A stretch of 64,000 nt of DNA from Rhipicephalus microplus (Eukaryota; Arthropoda; Arachnida; Ixodida; Ixodidae), in contig NC_134700.1 in NCBI RefSeq assembly GCF_043290135.1, positions 83,246,500-83,310,499 of the forward strand. The letters are read 5' to 3'. Below the pieces are notes generated by a model. It was not told where the DNA came from, ran no database searches, and was given only the letters and a program-made list of their open reading frames with translations. Made by a program: the position numbers and the translations under genes. The first letter of the stretch is position 1, and every line of letters starts with the position of its first letter. This document shows, piece by piece, positions 1 to 11,539 of this stretch.

Positions 1-3000
1 ACAGGAAAGCACTTGCCTCACGGCCCTTGCACGCAAGGGTACTAACGTATGAGGTACTTGTGCTAATGCCATACATGTCCACCATCGTTTTTCATTATCA
101 CCAACTTTTGTCACCTATTCACACCATGCACACCTTTCACGGCATAGTCATGATTTTATTACTTGTATGTTTTTACCCGCTTTACTGCGAGGAATTTTAT
201 GGCCCCTGTACAGCCGCTAATCACAACCATTGTCCACATTCCTGTCTCATGAACTGGCGCTCTTTGGCCATCAAATGGCCCTTGCGCCAAAAAACACCAT
301 ATATCATCATCATCATCGTCACGGTAGCAAACCGGTGGGTTAGAGTTCCTGTAAATGCCCCTAGGTGGAGCTAGGCCCTTACCAGGTCTGTTCTCTGCAA
401 CCAACTCAGTGTGTACCTGCCGTCATGTGACCAGTGTATCAGTGACCAATCACCGTCTTCCCTATCCTTAAAAAACCGCTGCAATAAACACTGAAGAGCA
501 TTCTCTCGTCATCCAAGCCTAAGATTGGTGGAAATGAAATGCTAGTGACGGACAGAATATTTCTAAACTATCCGTAGACCTGGTGAAACTGGCATTTCTG
601 CTGCCTCTTATGAGAGATTCTATGCAAGCTTCTCTTGCTCTAACACAACATCACAGTGCAGAAAGGGGGTCAATCAGCCTTGCTACCACCACAAAGAAAG
701 AGGGGACTGCTCCGCTTCGGTGGACACTCCCTTTTGACCTCCTTTGTCACTTTTATAACACCATTTTGCTTTCATGTCATCAGACTTCACAGAGTGAAAC
801 ATCACCGAAATTTTTTGCGTAGAAGGTTTTAGTAAAATCACAAAAAGTCTGTGACCAGGAGAAAACCTAGCCATGTAGTTGTCACAGCAGCTGTCACAGC
901 TTTGCACCACCTGACCCCGCTAGCTTGTTGTCACGCCAAGCTACACATGCACCGAAGCCAAGCTGCCGCCAAGCCGATGGAGGAGCTGCCGCACCTCACT
1001 ACTGCGACATCTGGTGTGATGTCACGATGAGTCATGCAGTAGCTGGGTAGAGATCATGCCAAGTTGAAATTGGGTGTCGCTGAGCAACTTCTTTTGTCAT
1101 GAAATACACGATAGAGTTACTGTGAATCTGAATCGCTATGAAGGAGTCGCGCCTTGTCATGCCGAGGCCATCTGAAGAAGTTTCGTACGCCTCAAGAAGA
1201 GGCTTCTAATCACGAGGATTAAGCAGCTACGCTGTTTTGGGTCTTGCAGGGCCAGTGCAAGCTTCTTCACTTTTTAGCCCTACAGTCAAAGCCTGCGCAC
1301 ACCAAACTCGAAGGAGACCACTCTTCCCGCCTGTTGTGCAGTAACATGTGAGATGTAAAGTGTTAGTCGCCCACCATTACGTGTTCCTGACCTGTTGACT
1401 TTCTTTATTTCTATTTAGGTCTTGTCCTTGAGCACACTTGTATAGTATGTAGGCCCTCCTTGCAACTTTTAAATAATATAGCATCAGTATGGACCCCAAG
1501 ATCGAGCAGTGTCTAACGCTGATAGACAGCAGCAAGATCAGTGATAAGACAGCCACCTTCATGCCATCTTTCTGAACACAACATCGCGCAGGTGATGCTG
1601 AAACGGGGGTATGCAACTTTATGTGAATAGCATAGCAGATGAGGCTTGCACTTAAGTGGGCTTTTTGTTTGTGCACCCTACAGCAGATCTTCTTACTTTT
1701 CAATGACACTACACTTACACCCTATTATGTCATGGGGTCAGTCCTTGCACAATATTGAAAAATTGCATTACTTGACATAAAGGCTTTGCCGGAAATAAAA
1801 GTAGAGCACAAGAAGACTGAATGCAAGAGACAAGAAGATGGAACAGGCACTTGTCTCTTGTGCTCAGTCTTTCTGCACTGTTCTTTTATTTTAAACAATG
1901 TGCCAACTCGCCCATACATGCATTCTGTTAGGCTTTGCTCGGTCTTTCTAGGTGCCACTAGTTTAATTGTAGTATCTATATTCAATTCTTTGGCTTATTT
2001 GGGGAGGCAGCATCTGTGGGAGTTTCATGATTAAGCTTGCTTCTGCTAAGTGTGCTCTAGCCAAGTGTCTTGATGTCCTCTCTTGCAATATCCTGTGGCA
2101 CCATTAGATCAGGTTAGTAGAGGGTGCTCAGATGAAGTATGTTTTGCCATTTTTAATCTATTAATCTGCAGTGTTATGGCCAAGCTTTAAGGGATTAACT
2201 TAAGATTGGGGGATTGAGTCCCGGGTTTACTCTTTGCTGTCATACTCTTCATCTTTGCTTCCGCAAGTGTTATTTATCTGGGCTTTTCTAATGGAATACT
2301 TGGACTTCTTTTGTCTGAATTGCATTCGGTGCCTTTTTTGAGCACTTATGTGCACAGTTTTAGCTCGTCATTCATGGGAGTAGTCTTCTGCCTTGGTGTT
2401 CGTATGGCGGTTGTAGCTGACAGGGACATCTAATGACGTAACTATGGCATCGACCGCCTGGTCCAAAACAGTGTGCAACTCATCTCAGAGTTCGGCCTTG
2501 TCTTGAAATCAGACATTGTTGATATTAAACTCTATTCTGGCTTCTTGGTCATCCATAGGAAGAGTTGATTCTGTCAGCAAAGTTAGTGTTGTCGGTTGCT
2601 CGTGTTTTTAATTGCATTTGCACAATAAGTTGTTAGAAGAAAGCTTTCAGCTAATTACGTTTGTTCATTCTTGTCGGCTTCTTATGGCCGGGCAATACAC
2701 CTAAATGATCACTGATAAGTGAACATTTATAACACATGAGTTTCAGCAAAGATTCACTTTTTTAATGCTCATATTCTTCGTTCTTATGCAGATGCTGTAA
2801 GTAACAAAGTGGTGCTGCTAACGGTGCCACATCTGAACAGCTGCGACATATTGTGCATGGACATATAAGACAGAATGGCAAGGAATGAGCGATTAGATCA
2901 CGTAGTTTGTAAAGATTAGATGCTGTTTGTATAGACGAAATAATGTTCTAACTTCAACTTCAGGAAGGAGCCTTTGTCATGGAATGAATGTAGCACTTAG

Positions 3001-3226
3001 TTGAGATTATGATGAGAGCAATAATACATTCACATTTACTCTGTAACTTGCTTATGCTAATCTAGGTAAAACGCCCTACTGCTAACTAGTCAGACATGGA
3101 GAGGTAGCTGAGTGCTGCTCTTTGCACGGCCATAAATACATAACTGTCCCACACTGATGTAAATTGAGGGTAGCGTTAACTTTTAACTGTGCAGTTTTAA
3201 AATGAGGTCTACACTGCTGCTTACAG
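1..3226. other. Non-coding stretch upstream of first visible GSS exon
   Basis: I see no exon and no protein-coding element here. It should be intron of the glutathione synthetase gene, because the exon at 3227 starts in mid-codon and corresponds to the middle of the protein. Small items present: an ATC-rich microsatellite near 305-320, a CCAAT/AATAAA-bearing stretch near 440-500 that could be the end of an old LTR, and the inverted repeat at 1793-1891. The short ORFs have no recognisable domains. Confidence 0.6.
1793..1891. repeat. Imperfect inverted repeat, about 42-bp arms
   Basis: Arms 1793-1834 and 1850-1891 are reverse complements with a few mismatches. The best part is AGACTGAATGCAAGAGACAAG-like on the left and CTTGTCTCTTGTGCTCAGTC on the right, with a loop of about 15 bases. 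The inner words (AGAGACAAG/CTTGTCTC) also occur in the hairpin insertion at 44096-44241, so both may come from one hairpin-type repeat family. Confidence 0.6.
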
Positions 3227-3385
3227 GGCGGCCATCTTGTTTGTGGTTGAAGAGGAGACGTACAATGTGTGCGACCAGCGCAACTTGGAGTACGCCATCC
3301 GCGAGATGCATGAATCCGTCAAGGTCATGCGACGGAAGTTTTCCGAACTGCACAACTGCAGCATCCAGGAGGGAAATCTGATCGT
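3227..3385 (+). CDS. GSS: Glutathione synthetase, internal exon A
   Basis: 159-bp exon. Acceptor TTACAG ends at 3226 and donor GTGAGT begins at 3386. The first base finishes a codon begun upstream and the last two bases begin the next codon (phase 2). It encodes AAILFVVEEETYNVCDQR and onward to NLIV, matching the part of eukaryotic GSS with the conserved (N)xxDQRxxE pattern in the middle of the protein. GSS is a cytosolic homodimer that joins gamma-glutamylcysteine and glycine using ATP, the last step of glutathione synthesis. Exon identity rests on protein similarity recalled from the family plus the splice signals. Upstream exons are not in the window. Confidence 0.93.
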
Positions 3386-4156
3386 GTGAGTAATGCATAT
3401 GTAACACCACCTGCAAAGCGGCACTTTCTAAATGCAGAAGCTGTCCCTTGAGCTGTGGCTAGTCTATCAATTTTTATTGCGATAGCAATTATATGGACAG
3501 TCTCGACTGATTTTTGCCGTCACTGCCTCTGCTGTCATTCACCATATATGCATACGTATCTATATATATGAACACTCAAGAAAGAAAAAATAGCCGCCCA
3601 TGCTCAGTGCCCAGCTCGTCATGATGCACCAATGTGCGCTTATCTCCTATGCATACTTCGCCCTGCATGAGGAGTGGGGGGAATTAAATGCTTGTGCACG
3701 CACGCTTATCCTTTGGTGGGGAGAATCATGTATCATCGGCTTTTGCCGGAACAATTTCGTTAGTTGCTAGGGCCACAAAGGTCAATTTGGTTGCTGCACA
3801 GGCCCTATTTGCAAAACTAGCATGCTTTTCATACACAACCAGGTATAACAACTGGGACACTTGTTAGTTTGCACGCATCTGTCCCTGTTATGGTTCGTGC
3901 GTCGTTTTTGTTTGAACAGCGTGTTACATGTTGAGCAGTAAACGTTCTTAGTTTGCTCTCATCCTGTTGGTATCGTTTTCATGCATCATTTCTGCATGAG
4001 CAGCGCACACTGCACATTTTTATCTGCTTGCTGTTCTCAGCGTTACATTCCAAGTTGTTGCTATCGCATTTATTCCTTCGCCCTTGCGGTGAAACTGACT
4101 TTTTATACCGAGCAATCCGTTTTCGCTGAAAATATATATATTTTTTTGACACAATG

Positions 4157-4836
4157 TAAAGGGGCCCTGCAACACATTTCCTAGTACTCTATTAAATGAC
4201 TTTACTGTTGAAGTTTGTTGCCTCACAAATCAACTTTCAGAAAAAAAATTTTGGGATCTGTCAACGACATGTGGAGCTACAGCGATTTGCAACATGCTTT
4301 AGAGGGGCCGTGAAACAGACGCCCATCTATCTGCTAAGTTCACCAGAAATAAGAAATGGTGGGTGTATTGTGCATGTGCGTTTATGAAAAATGGACTGTA
4401 AAAGATCATTTCAATGCAAAATTAGCTCTGAAAGCCGCCAGCTATAAACACCGCCCAGCGGTGATGATTGCCATATTGCCGCGGCGTGTGTGACTTCTTG
4501 TGCTGCATGAAGCAGAGTCTTCATGTTCTATCAAAGTTTCAGGCAATGCAAATCATGCAGTTTCAATAACACACTGAACAAGGATGAAATGGCTTGATTA
4601 CATGCTTAGCTGACCACGGAACAAAAACGCTCGGCGGAGTTCATGTGCTCACACAGCAAGCAGCTTGTCGCGTCACAGCTCTTGAGAGCGTCAGTGTTGT
4701 TCTTAGGCCGCCCAAATGCTCATAAAGATACTCAGTTATAAATGAAGCACTCGATCAGATGTGCCAACGTTTTGCCAGCTTGCTTGTATATGCACAACAC
4801 AAAATATGGTGACATTTGAGGTTATGGCCCTTTTAA
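4157..4836. mobile_element. Probable MITE with GGGGCCCT-type ends
   Basis: The left end TAAAGGGGCCCTGCAACA at 4157 and the right end ATGGCCCTTTTAA at about 4824-4836 are roughly inverted. The inside has no coding capacity and a second AGAGGGGCCGTG word at about 4300. The layout fits a small non-autonomous DNA transposon; no target-site duplication could be fixed, so the borders are approximate. Confidence 0.4.
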
Positions 4837-5266
4837 GAGCTTTCTCCTTTTGTTTCAGGTAGTGGGCTGAAAGCTACACTAGGGGTCGACGATGGGCCAC
4901 GTCCGTATAGGACTGAACGCCATGACCTTTGCCATTTTTTTTTTTTGTTGTTTCCTTGAACATGCAGTTCTCTTTCAGTGTAATCAAGTGCACACTGGTG
5001 CAGAGTAGTAGTGCAGGCACATTGCATCACACTGCTACAGTCACGTTAATTACGTAGCTCAGAATGATAAAATCAGCCTGTAGATGTGGTCAGATGTCTT
5101 CAGTTATGCGACACAGTTCATTTTGGGTGTACGACATTAGTAGTTGAAAGAAGAGGAAGTGATAAACAGTTGGCTTCGAAGTATAATTGCAAATTTTTAG
5201 CAATGGCACAGCCAGGAGATGGTGAACTTGGCCCATGCACCCCCCCCCTCAATTTTTTTTTTCTTT

Positions 5267-6184
5267 AGGGTCATTCCACGCCAAACAACCCAGCCATTTC
5301 GGGGACCATCTCAAATGTTTTCGAAAAAACAATTATGCTGATTTACTGCATTTAAAATGATGAACTGCTTGAATATTTCAGACAGAAAAAAATTTTTCAT
5401 CATGTGGCTGGCTTCTGAACTTCGTGGATTGTCAATTAGATGTTGTTTTGTGGAAAAATTTATTTTAAATCTTATTCGCGCTTATTTTTCCATTTGGGCA
5501 TACGGCAGCTGCCGCCTTGAAATTCCCCATTGCCGTCAATGGAACAGTTCAAAAAATATTTTTTATTCCTTAAAACGAAAAATGTAATGATGAGATTTGC
5601 TATATGAAAAGAACTGTTTATTTGCTTTCGGTTTAAGTATAAAAGTGATTTTTAATGGGACTACCACATGGTGTAAATCACATTTCAATATGAACAAAAA
5701 CGACGATATTGTTTAATTTGTGAATTTTCTCGTAATGTATAGCAGCTAAAAATTTTTTTCTCAAAGTATACCTTCTGTGGAGTAAGTATTTACTACTCAG
5801 ATATTCATACAAAGTCCAGTATTGCAATAGCAAAAGCACAAACATAACACAATTTGGCTCAATTATTGGAGGCGTGTGTGCCAGAAAATTTGCACTAATA
5901 TTACTCAGCTTCAAACACCTTACACAAGAACCTTTACTCAACATGTAGACCAAATTTGGTATAGAAAGAAGGAGCGGTACTTTTAAAGTAAATTTTCCCA
6001 CAGACGACACCCAAACGACACTTTGGAAAGTTCAGAAGGCAGCCACGTGACCGAAAACTTTTTCTTTCGGAAATATTTCATCGTTTCACTGTTTTCAATG
6101 CAGTAAATCAGCACATTTTTTGTTTTTCAAATACACTTGAGATGGTCGCCAAAATAGCTCGGACGGTTGGCATGGAATAACCTT
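5267..6184. mobile_element. Foldback/MITE-like element with about 86-bp terminal inverted repeats
   Basis: The left terminus starts AGGGTCATTCCACGCCAA (5267) and the right terminus, read on the minus strand from 6184, starts AGGTTATTCCATGCCAA. The similarity continues for about 86 bases through ACCATCTCAA and CTGATTTACTGCATT on both sides. The 0.75-kb AT-rich interior has no domain-bearing ORF. It is a non-autonomous DNA transposon; the superfamily cannot be assigned without target-site duplications. Confidence 0.8.
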
Positions 6185-6344
6185 ATAGTATACGAAGCAC
6201 AAAATGACACCCGACCGAAACAAGCTGAATGTGCTTACATCCTAAGTAAACATGTCTGACAGGAATCTGCCTGGCCAGGTAAAATTGTACGAGTGAACAC
6301 ACTCTTCAGCCGCATTTACTCTTAAAGTTTTCATTTTGAAAATT

Positions 6345-6409
6345 GGCCCTACGTTTTTGGATGGTCACCTCCTGAAGAAGAAACCGAACGGGTCTCGAAA
6401 CATTGGGCC
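6345..6409 (+). ncRNA. Hammerhead-ribozyme-like motif, probably from a retroelement terminus
   Basis: The core CTGAAGA (6372-6378) is followed by a stem GAAACC/GGTCTC (6380-6385 with 6391-6396, one A-C mismatch) and then GAAA (6397-6400). Flanking strands GGCCCTACGT (6345-6354) and ACATTGGGCC (6400-6409) can pair at 8 of 10 positions as helix III, leaving a GUU cleavage triplet. Helix I (between 6356 and 6371) is weak and one A is unpaired before stem II. An AATAAAG signal follows at about 6420. Penelope-like and other animal retroelements are known to carry hammerhead motifs, and a Penelope-like fragment lies 1.1 kb downstream. Activity is unproven. Confidence 0.4.
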
Positions 6410-6761
6410 AGTTTTTACAATAAAGAACTAAAAGCCAAACTGGGCTGGGGAGTCTGCTTATTCTTGAATTTACATTCGTGCTGTGGTCTTATTGGTGAGA
6501 ATATCTGATTTGGGTCTTGTCCCATTCCAATGCCTTTGTATTCCAGCACATACGCAGCATTCAGAACTGCTGTGTTGCTGTGATGTGCCTGCGAATACCT
6601 GGTAACTCTTCAAGAGCACATCTGAGTTAGCTCAGTACCTGTTAGATAATATTAAATTTTTGCACATTCATTTTTGAGCATTGTGCTTTACAGAGAACTA
6701 ATGCCAAATCATTGAAAAGTTTGGGCAGCATGCATGCCCATTAAATGAAGTTTTTCTGCAG

Positions 6762-6828
6762 TGATGGTGTGGAAATTGCTGTGGTCTACTACCGGACGGC
6801 CTATGCTCCACAGCAAATGGATGCCAAG
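6762..6828 (+). CDS. GSS: Glutathione synthetase, internal exon B
   Basis: 67-bp exon bounded by TTTTTCTGCAG (ends 6761) and GTAGGC (6829). Its first base completes the split codon from exon A, then it reads DGVEIAVVYYRTAYAPQQMDAK and ends in phase 0. This matches the conserved DGxEIAVVYxRxGYxPxQ stretch of eukaryotic glutathione synthetases. The phase agreement with exons A and C supports joining the three. The donor GTAGGC is weaker than the others in this gene. Confidence 0.93.
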
Positions 6829-7589
6829 GTAGGCTAAATGTTGACAGTTGGCAGAAGTTGCTACATTCTTGTAATGTGCAAAAGTTCCAACATCGTAAAG
6901 GATGTATACATAGATTCTTTTCATGGGTGAAGACCGTGAAGCTAATATTCAGACTACAGTGGTTCCATGCTAGAAAACACGGATATATGGGCACAATATC
7001 CAGTAAGCGCTGAAATTTAACAGGCATTTAAGACTCATTATAACGAAACCATGTGAGGTTGCTTAGAACATACAAACTCTTTGGCCCCTGACACCTTGTT
7101 TTTACTTGCACTGCACATCATTGTGGTATTCAACAGTATCATGACAAGCATAAGCAACATACTCTCTTTCACAATTTGAAACCACCAGCATGAAATTATG
7201 ACATGCATGAAAAGAAAAAACTAGTAGCCTGCAGTGCTGCGCCAAAAAGCTGAGCTTTTCAATATTTGGAATCTCCCTCGCACATATTCAATACATTTTC
7301 ACCATTAATGTGGCAACTGGGCTGCTAGGCATAATGTTGTAAACACTCTATGGTGAGGTCGCCCTTGGCACGTAGCTTTTAAGATTGGATGGTACATATA
7401 AAATGGGAATGAGTCATTAGTAAGTTTGGGGCTCTAAACAAACAAAAAAAAAAGCAAGTAAAACGCTTTGCCTATTGGCACCCTTTTTCAGCTTTTGAGA
7501 AACCGTGTGTACGTATGGTACAAGGTCAGGCTTTTTCCCCCACTGCGCCCACATCTGCTGTTTTCTGCTAGGCGCTGCCTTTCAGTTTT

Positions 7590-7879
7590 CACAACATACT
7601 GCTACGGGGAGGCTACAAAAGGCCAATGCAGCAATATTGCAACGTAATGTACACAAGATCTCTCATAACCTGAAAAACATTGCCGATAGGCATGGTGTTC
7701 TCTTGTTTTTTGTGAAGCCAAGCAAAATCACACCACTTTGCCCTCGCTTAAAAAAGTGGGAAGCAAGAAGGAAGGATGCTCAAAGAAGCATACCTCACCC
7801 TTTGTGCAGAGTGTGCAAGCATTGGTGTACGACACTCGCCAGTCTTGTGAAAAGTCGTACATGGGGCAAACAGGCAGCT
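7590..7879 (+). pseudogene. Penelope-like element, C-terminal part with GIY-YIG endonuclease (5' piece)
   Basis: The frame from about 7600 reads HNLKNIADRHGV, then KITPLCPRL, the region between reverse transcriptase and endonuclease in Penelope-like elements. After a frameshift it reads VYDTRQSCEKSYMGQTG (about 7827-7878), the GIY-YIG nuclease signature of endonuclease-bearing Penelope elements. The coding sequence breaks off at 7880, where another element is inserted, and resumes at about 8641. The reverse transcriptase is missing, so the copy is 5' truncated and dead. Confidence 0.72.
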
Positions 7880-8637
7880 GAGGGACACTAAAGGCAAATA
7901 TCATGTCAACTTTGATTGTTGAAATATCGGTACAGAAACTTTTTAGTGCTAGTTTTGTGCCTAGAAAGGGCTTATTTTGAAATAAAATTACGCTTTTATG
8001 GCCCGCATTGCGTTAGTGCACTTCATATCATCTATGTCTGAAAGACCGCTTTCAGGTGGTCACTGTTACTGTGCCCAACAATGCTCGCCTTTACTATGCA
8101 GCCGCCAACACCAGTAGCTGCAGAGCGAAAGTTGTGGGAGCCACTGTAGCAACAACGGTCATTAAACAATTTTTTGCAATCTCGTAGGTCATGATTCTGT
8201 TTGCTTATTTTAACTGGGCCCCACTAGATGGCACCACCTATCCAGCCTGACCAGCAAAAAACTGAACTTCTGAACCACTTGATTCATTCCTTATAGTACG
8301 TAATACTAGGTGGTTCTTTTTTCTATAAATCAAACAGAAACAGTCAAGCAGCATTTTATTTTGTCTCTTGATGCACGAAAAGTTCTTTTTTTGTTGTAGC
8401 TCGTTTAATTACTAGTGTTTAATTATTGTAGTAAAACACTGTCACATCATCAGGATTATTTCATAAGTGTCTCACTCATGGTGCACATCGTGTGATACAT
8501 TTAGCTTAATTTTTTAGCAAGTAAGCCACTGATGTTGGTAATATTGCCATTTTAGATGTTGTCATACATTGACACATCCGTCTGCCTGTATAAGTGGGAG
8601 ATAAGGCATAAATTGTTTTTTGCTTTTAGTGTCCCTC
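7880..8637. mobile_element. Small DNA transposon (MITE) inside the Penelope-like endonuclease
   Basis: The termini are inverted: GAGGGACACTAAAGGCAA (7880-7897) and TTGCTTTTAGTGTCCCTC (8620-8637), 17 of 18 matching. The interior is AT-rich without a domain. It interrupts the Penelope GIY-YIG domain between GQTG and the downstream LRKH...NLKK segment. Its last 70 bases carry a 39-bp near-copy of Penelope C-terminal coding sequence (8571-8609, compare 8831-8869), so the insertion history is more complex than one simple event. Confidence 0.75.
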
Positions 8638-8640
8638 TAA

Positions 8641-8985
8641 TTACGGGCTAAGGAAGCATGTGAAAAATCTAAAAAAAGTAGACACTGCCCATTTTTCATT
8701 CCACTGCCGACAATGGATATGTGAGGCGATATTTCGTGAGGCCAAGATTCTAGACAGAAGCCAGAACAAATCAGCCAACGAACTTCAGGAGTCGCACCAT
8801 ATAAAGACAAAAGGAAGCAATTCGGTTATCGACATGTCCGCATGTCTGTATAAGTGGGAGATAAGGCATTTTAATATTGCATGTTTTTAGCTTGATAAAC
8901 TGTGTTGTCTCGATATGTGCTCGCTACATCTGCACATAATTGTGCTATATACTTCATTGCAACATTTTCAATAAACCACATGTTA
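8641..8985 (+). pseudogene. Penelope-like element, C-terminal end and 3' UTR
   Basis: From about 8645 the plus strand reads GLRKHVKNLKKVDTAHFSFH, then EAKILDRSQNK and SACLYKWEIRHF, the conserved tail of Penelope-like GIY-YIG proteins (the LREH, H-C, and CLY motifs). It ends at a stop near 8888 and is followed by a 3' region with AATAAA at about 8970. This is the continuation of the piece at 7590-7879. Confidence 0.7.
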
Positions 8986-9835
8986 GTAGCACCTGTCCTG
9001 TCTTATCTCATGAGCTTGTCTTTCTATGCACGAAAATCAAAATCTTATGTACTCACTGACTTGCCCAACAACAAGTTTTGTACGCTGAAACTAAACTTCT
9101 TGTACATTGAAATTTTGCCACTTCCAGTGGCAAAGGCAGGTAGGGCACCATACAATTCCTCTTTTAAATGCCAGCATGATGCCTACGCTCACCCCACGTC
9201 AGAGGCAGCCCATCATGGAGGTAGTGGCTTTGCGGTGCAGTTTGATTCAACCTTTGAGATATGGAGCCATACCTCGTGTGGCACTACCACCGGCATCGTG
9301 TTGTGGCTACATCAGCCTCATATCGAAGATTTATCTCACACAGTGACAGGACACAATAATGTCTTTATGAATGAGTGCAAAGTGTAATGTTGTGCAGCAG
9401 TGGGGTGTGACTAGTAGAGTTTCCATCCGTCTGCTCTTCCAGTAGACATTTTATGCCGACACGTACTTTGAACTACAAAAGAGCCATCGATTTTTTTTAG
9501 TGGCTGTAACCTATTGTGCTTCGTTGTCGTCAGTACTGTGGGTGCAAAAAGTTTCCCTGCTTGTTCACAGCAGCATCCAAGACACTGCTCTTATCCATAC
9601 CAAAAAGCTAGCAACTCTGTGTCAAAATGCAAGTTTGAAGTTTTTGAACAGGTGGTTTGGTGGGGGGCTGCTGGAGCATGACCGTATTCTCACATACGCT
9701 GCCAAGCGCGCAGGTTTTTGCTAGCAGAAGTCTGGATGCTTTCAGAAGCTTGTAGCATATGTGACGAAATTCTGCAAGCAGTCTCTTCTGGTGAAATGCA
9801 AAATAGTCATGCCCTTGGCCTTGCTTTGGAGGCGC
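8986..9835. other. Unassigned intron sequence
   Basis: No exon, splice-site pair or recognisable element domain. A 161-codon frame that starts at 8902 runs through this region to 9387; its start lies in the Penelope-like 3' UTR and it has no motif, so I do not treat it as a gene. Confidence 0.5.
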
Positions 9836-10265
9836 AAAAAAATAAATAATAAGAGGATGACCTCAGTTTTTGGTCTGGCAGTCCCATGCCGCCGATTTCC
9901 CACGGAATGGGTGCCCTCCCAAGCGACTATAACTTTGTTTTGCCGAGCACTAGGCCAGCAATGCGTTTGTACCTATTTAATCAGTAGGTACCTGGCGGCA
10001 GCAATTCACGGCCTCGCACAGTAGGGGCAGATGCTCAACTATTTCACCATGGCTTTGGTGTGTTAAGGTACGCCCAGGGACCTTCGCAGAACCTTATGGG
10101 GCTACCTTTCGAGATGAGTGCCCCGAAACAGCCGAGTGCCAGGTCGGTGTACTCCTCTACCTATTGGGAAAAACCGGTAGGTTCCCGGTCGGCTCTGGGA
10201 ATCGAACTCGGCACGTCCAGCATTGGAAGCGGACGCTCTAACCATGTAGCCATCGCTGCGGTTTT
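9836..10265 (-). mobile_element. tRNA-derived SINE
   Basis: On the minus strand from about 10262 the sequence begins with a tRNA-like head: an A-box-like TGGCTACATGGTTAGAGCG (10234-10252) and a B-box-like GAGTTCGATTCCC (10197-10209). A unique body follows and it ends in an A/T-rich tail around 9836-9850. The head lacks a clean cloverleaf, so it is a SINE and not a tRNA gene. tRNA-derived SINEs such as Ruka are known in ixodid ticks; I cannot confirm the family without comparison. Confidence 0.72.
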
Positions 10266-11358
10266 TCGAGGTCATGATACTGGGGGGTCAAACGCAGACA
10301 CCAGTCAGCACGTAGCTGGCAGCAACTTCCACCATTTTAATGGCAATGCCACACTGCAGCCAAAGCAGGTGCCATCCATTTGGAATGTGTGAAGTCTTTG
10401 TTGCTACTGTGTGCCCTGCAAGTTACATAATTCTTATGTTTGTTTGCCTTAGCTTTGACCATAGAACCGCTGGCAGCAAATCATTCGTGGCCATTTCGAA
10501 CCGTTTCCGAGTTCTGTTTCCAAGTTCTTCGTAAAACTAGCATGAGTTGCTGCATTCTTTGTATAAGTGATTTCTCAAAGCAATTATTTCTACCTCAATC
10601 TCAGCGGCCATAGATTATGACTATGCTGGTTCTTTTTGATATCAATAGCTGACACCACAAGTAGAACAAAAAAAGAAACAAAGAAATCCTTCAGTGGCAC
10701 TGTGCTTCTTATACCGAAGTAGGTGAGGCATATGTCTCTTAGATTGTTAAAAGCAGGAATTTTATGACAAATGTATACGTCAAGGAACAGATTTAAAAGT
10801 GTGGCTGCACTCCTGGGGCAGCATGGGATAAGGCTAGGCCCCACTGATCATGCTTTTGAATGAACTGCCTCCAGGCTTTTTTTTGTTAGCATTTCATCAG
10901 CAACATAGCATAGTGAATACTGCATATGATGCTATTGCATTGAAAGCTAATCTACTTTCACTTTGTTATATGTCTGCTGCACATCTAGTATGTGCTCCAT
11001 AACTGGCTTTCACATATTGAAGTGCATTAAATGGAGAACTTGTGCAGGTTCTAAGAGATGTTTAACATGGTGAAAGCAACTTTACGTTTGGTAGTGGTTG
11101 TCACTTTGCAACGTTTTGTAGTGGTTGTGTTGAACCAAACTTTTTGTCAAAGCATTGGCCTTTTAAATTAAAAGAACCATATTCGTTGAAGCTTATTCCC
11201 AATGCCTTTTTTATTTACGTACATAGAATTGTTTTGGCTTGTGCAACATCTTTTGAATAAATGTACAATCAAAATGCAGGTGCGGTGTGCCCTGTACACA
11301 TGGACGCATGAGTCACATCGGTGCAGCATGCATGCATGACATTATAAATAAAGATGTA
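10266..11358. other. Unassigned AT-rich intron sequence
   Basis: No domain-bearing ORF, no inverted termini and no exon were seen. It separates the SINE from the pogo/Tigger-like element at 11359. Confidence 0.5.
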
Positions 11359-11539
11359 CCGTATTTACTTGCATAATGAACCTACATTTTTTTCAAAAAA
11401 GTTGATGCCAATTAGGAGAAGGGTTCATTATGCTGGGGAAAAAAAAGTCATGGGTTATAACAGCAAAAATTTTCTATGAGGGTAATTAAAAACTCGCTGT
11501 TCAGCTGCTACTGGCTTTCAATTCAGTGCATAACTATGG

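Noticed and set aside
1..3226. N-terminal GSS exons
   Set aside because: No stretch matches the N-terminal half of the protein; those exons should lie upstream of the window.
8902..9387. 161-codon plus-strand ORF
   Set aside because: It begins in the 3' UTR of the Penelope-like element and shows no domain.
10182..10262. Possible tRNA gene on the minus strand
   Set aside because: A- and B-box-like sequences are present but the acceptor and anticodon stems do not close, and a body with an A/T-rich tail follows, as in a SINE.
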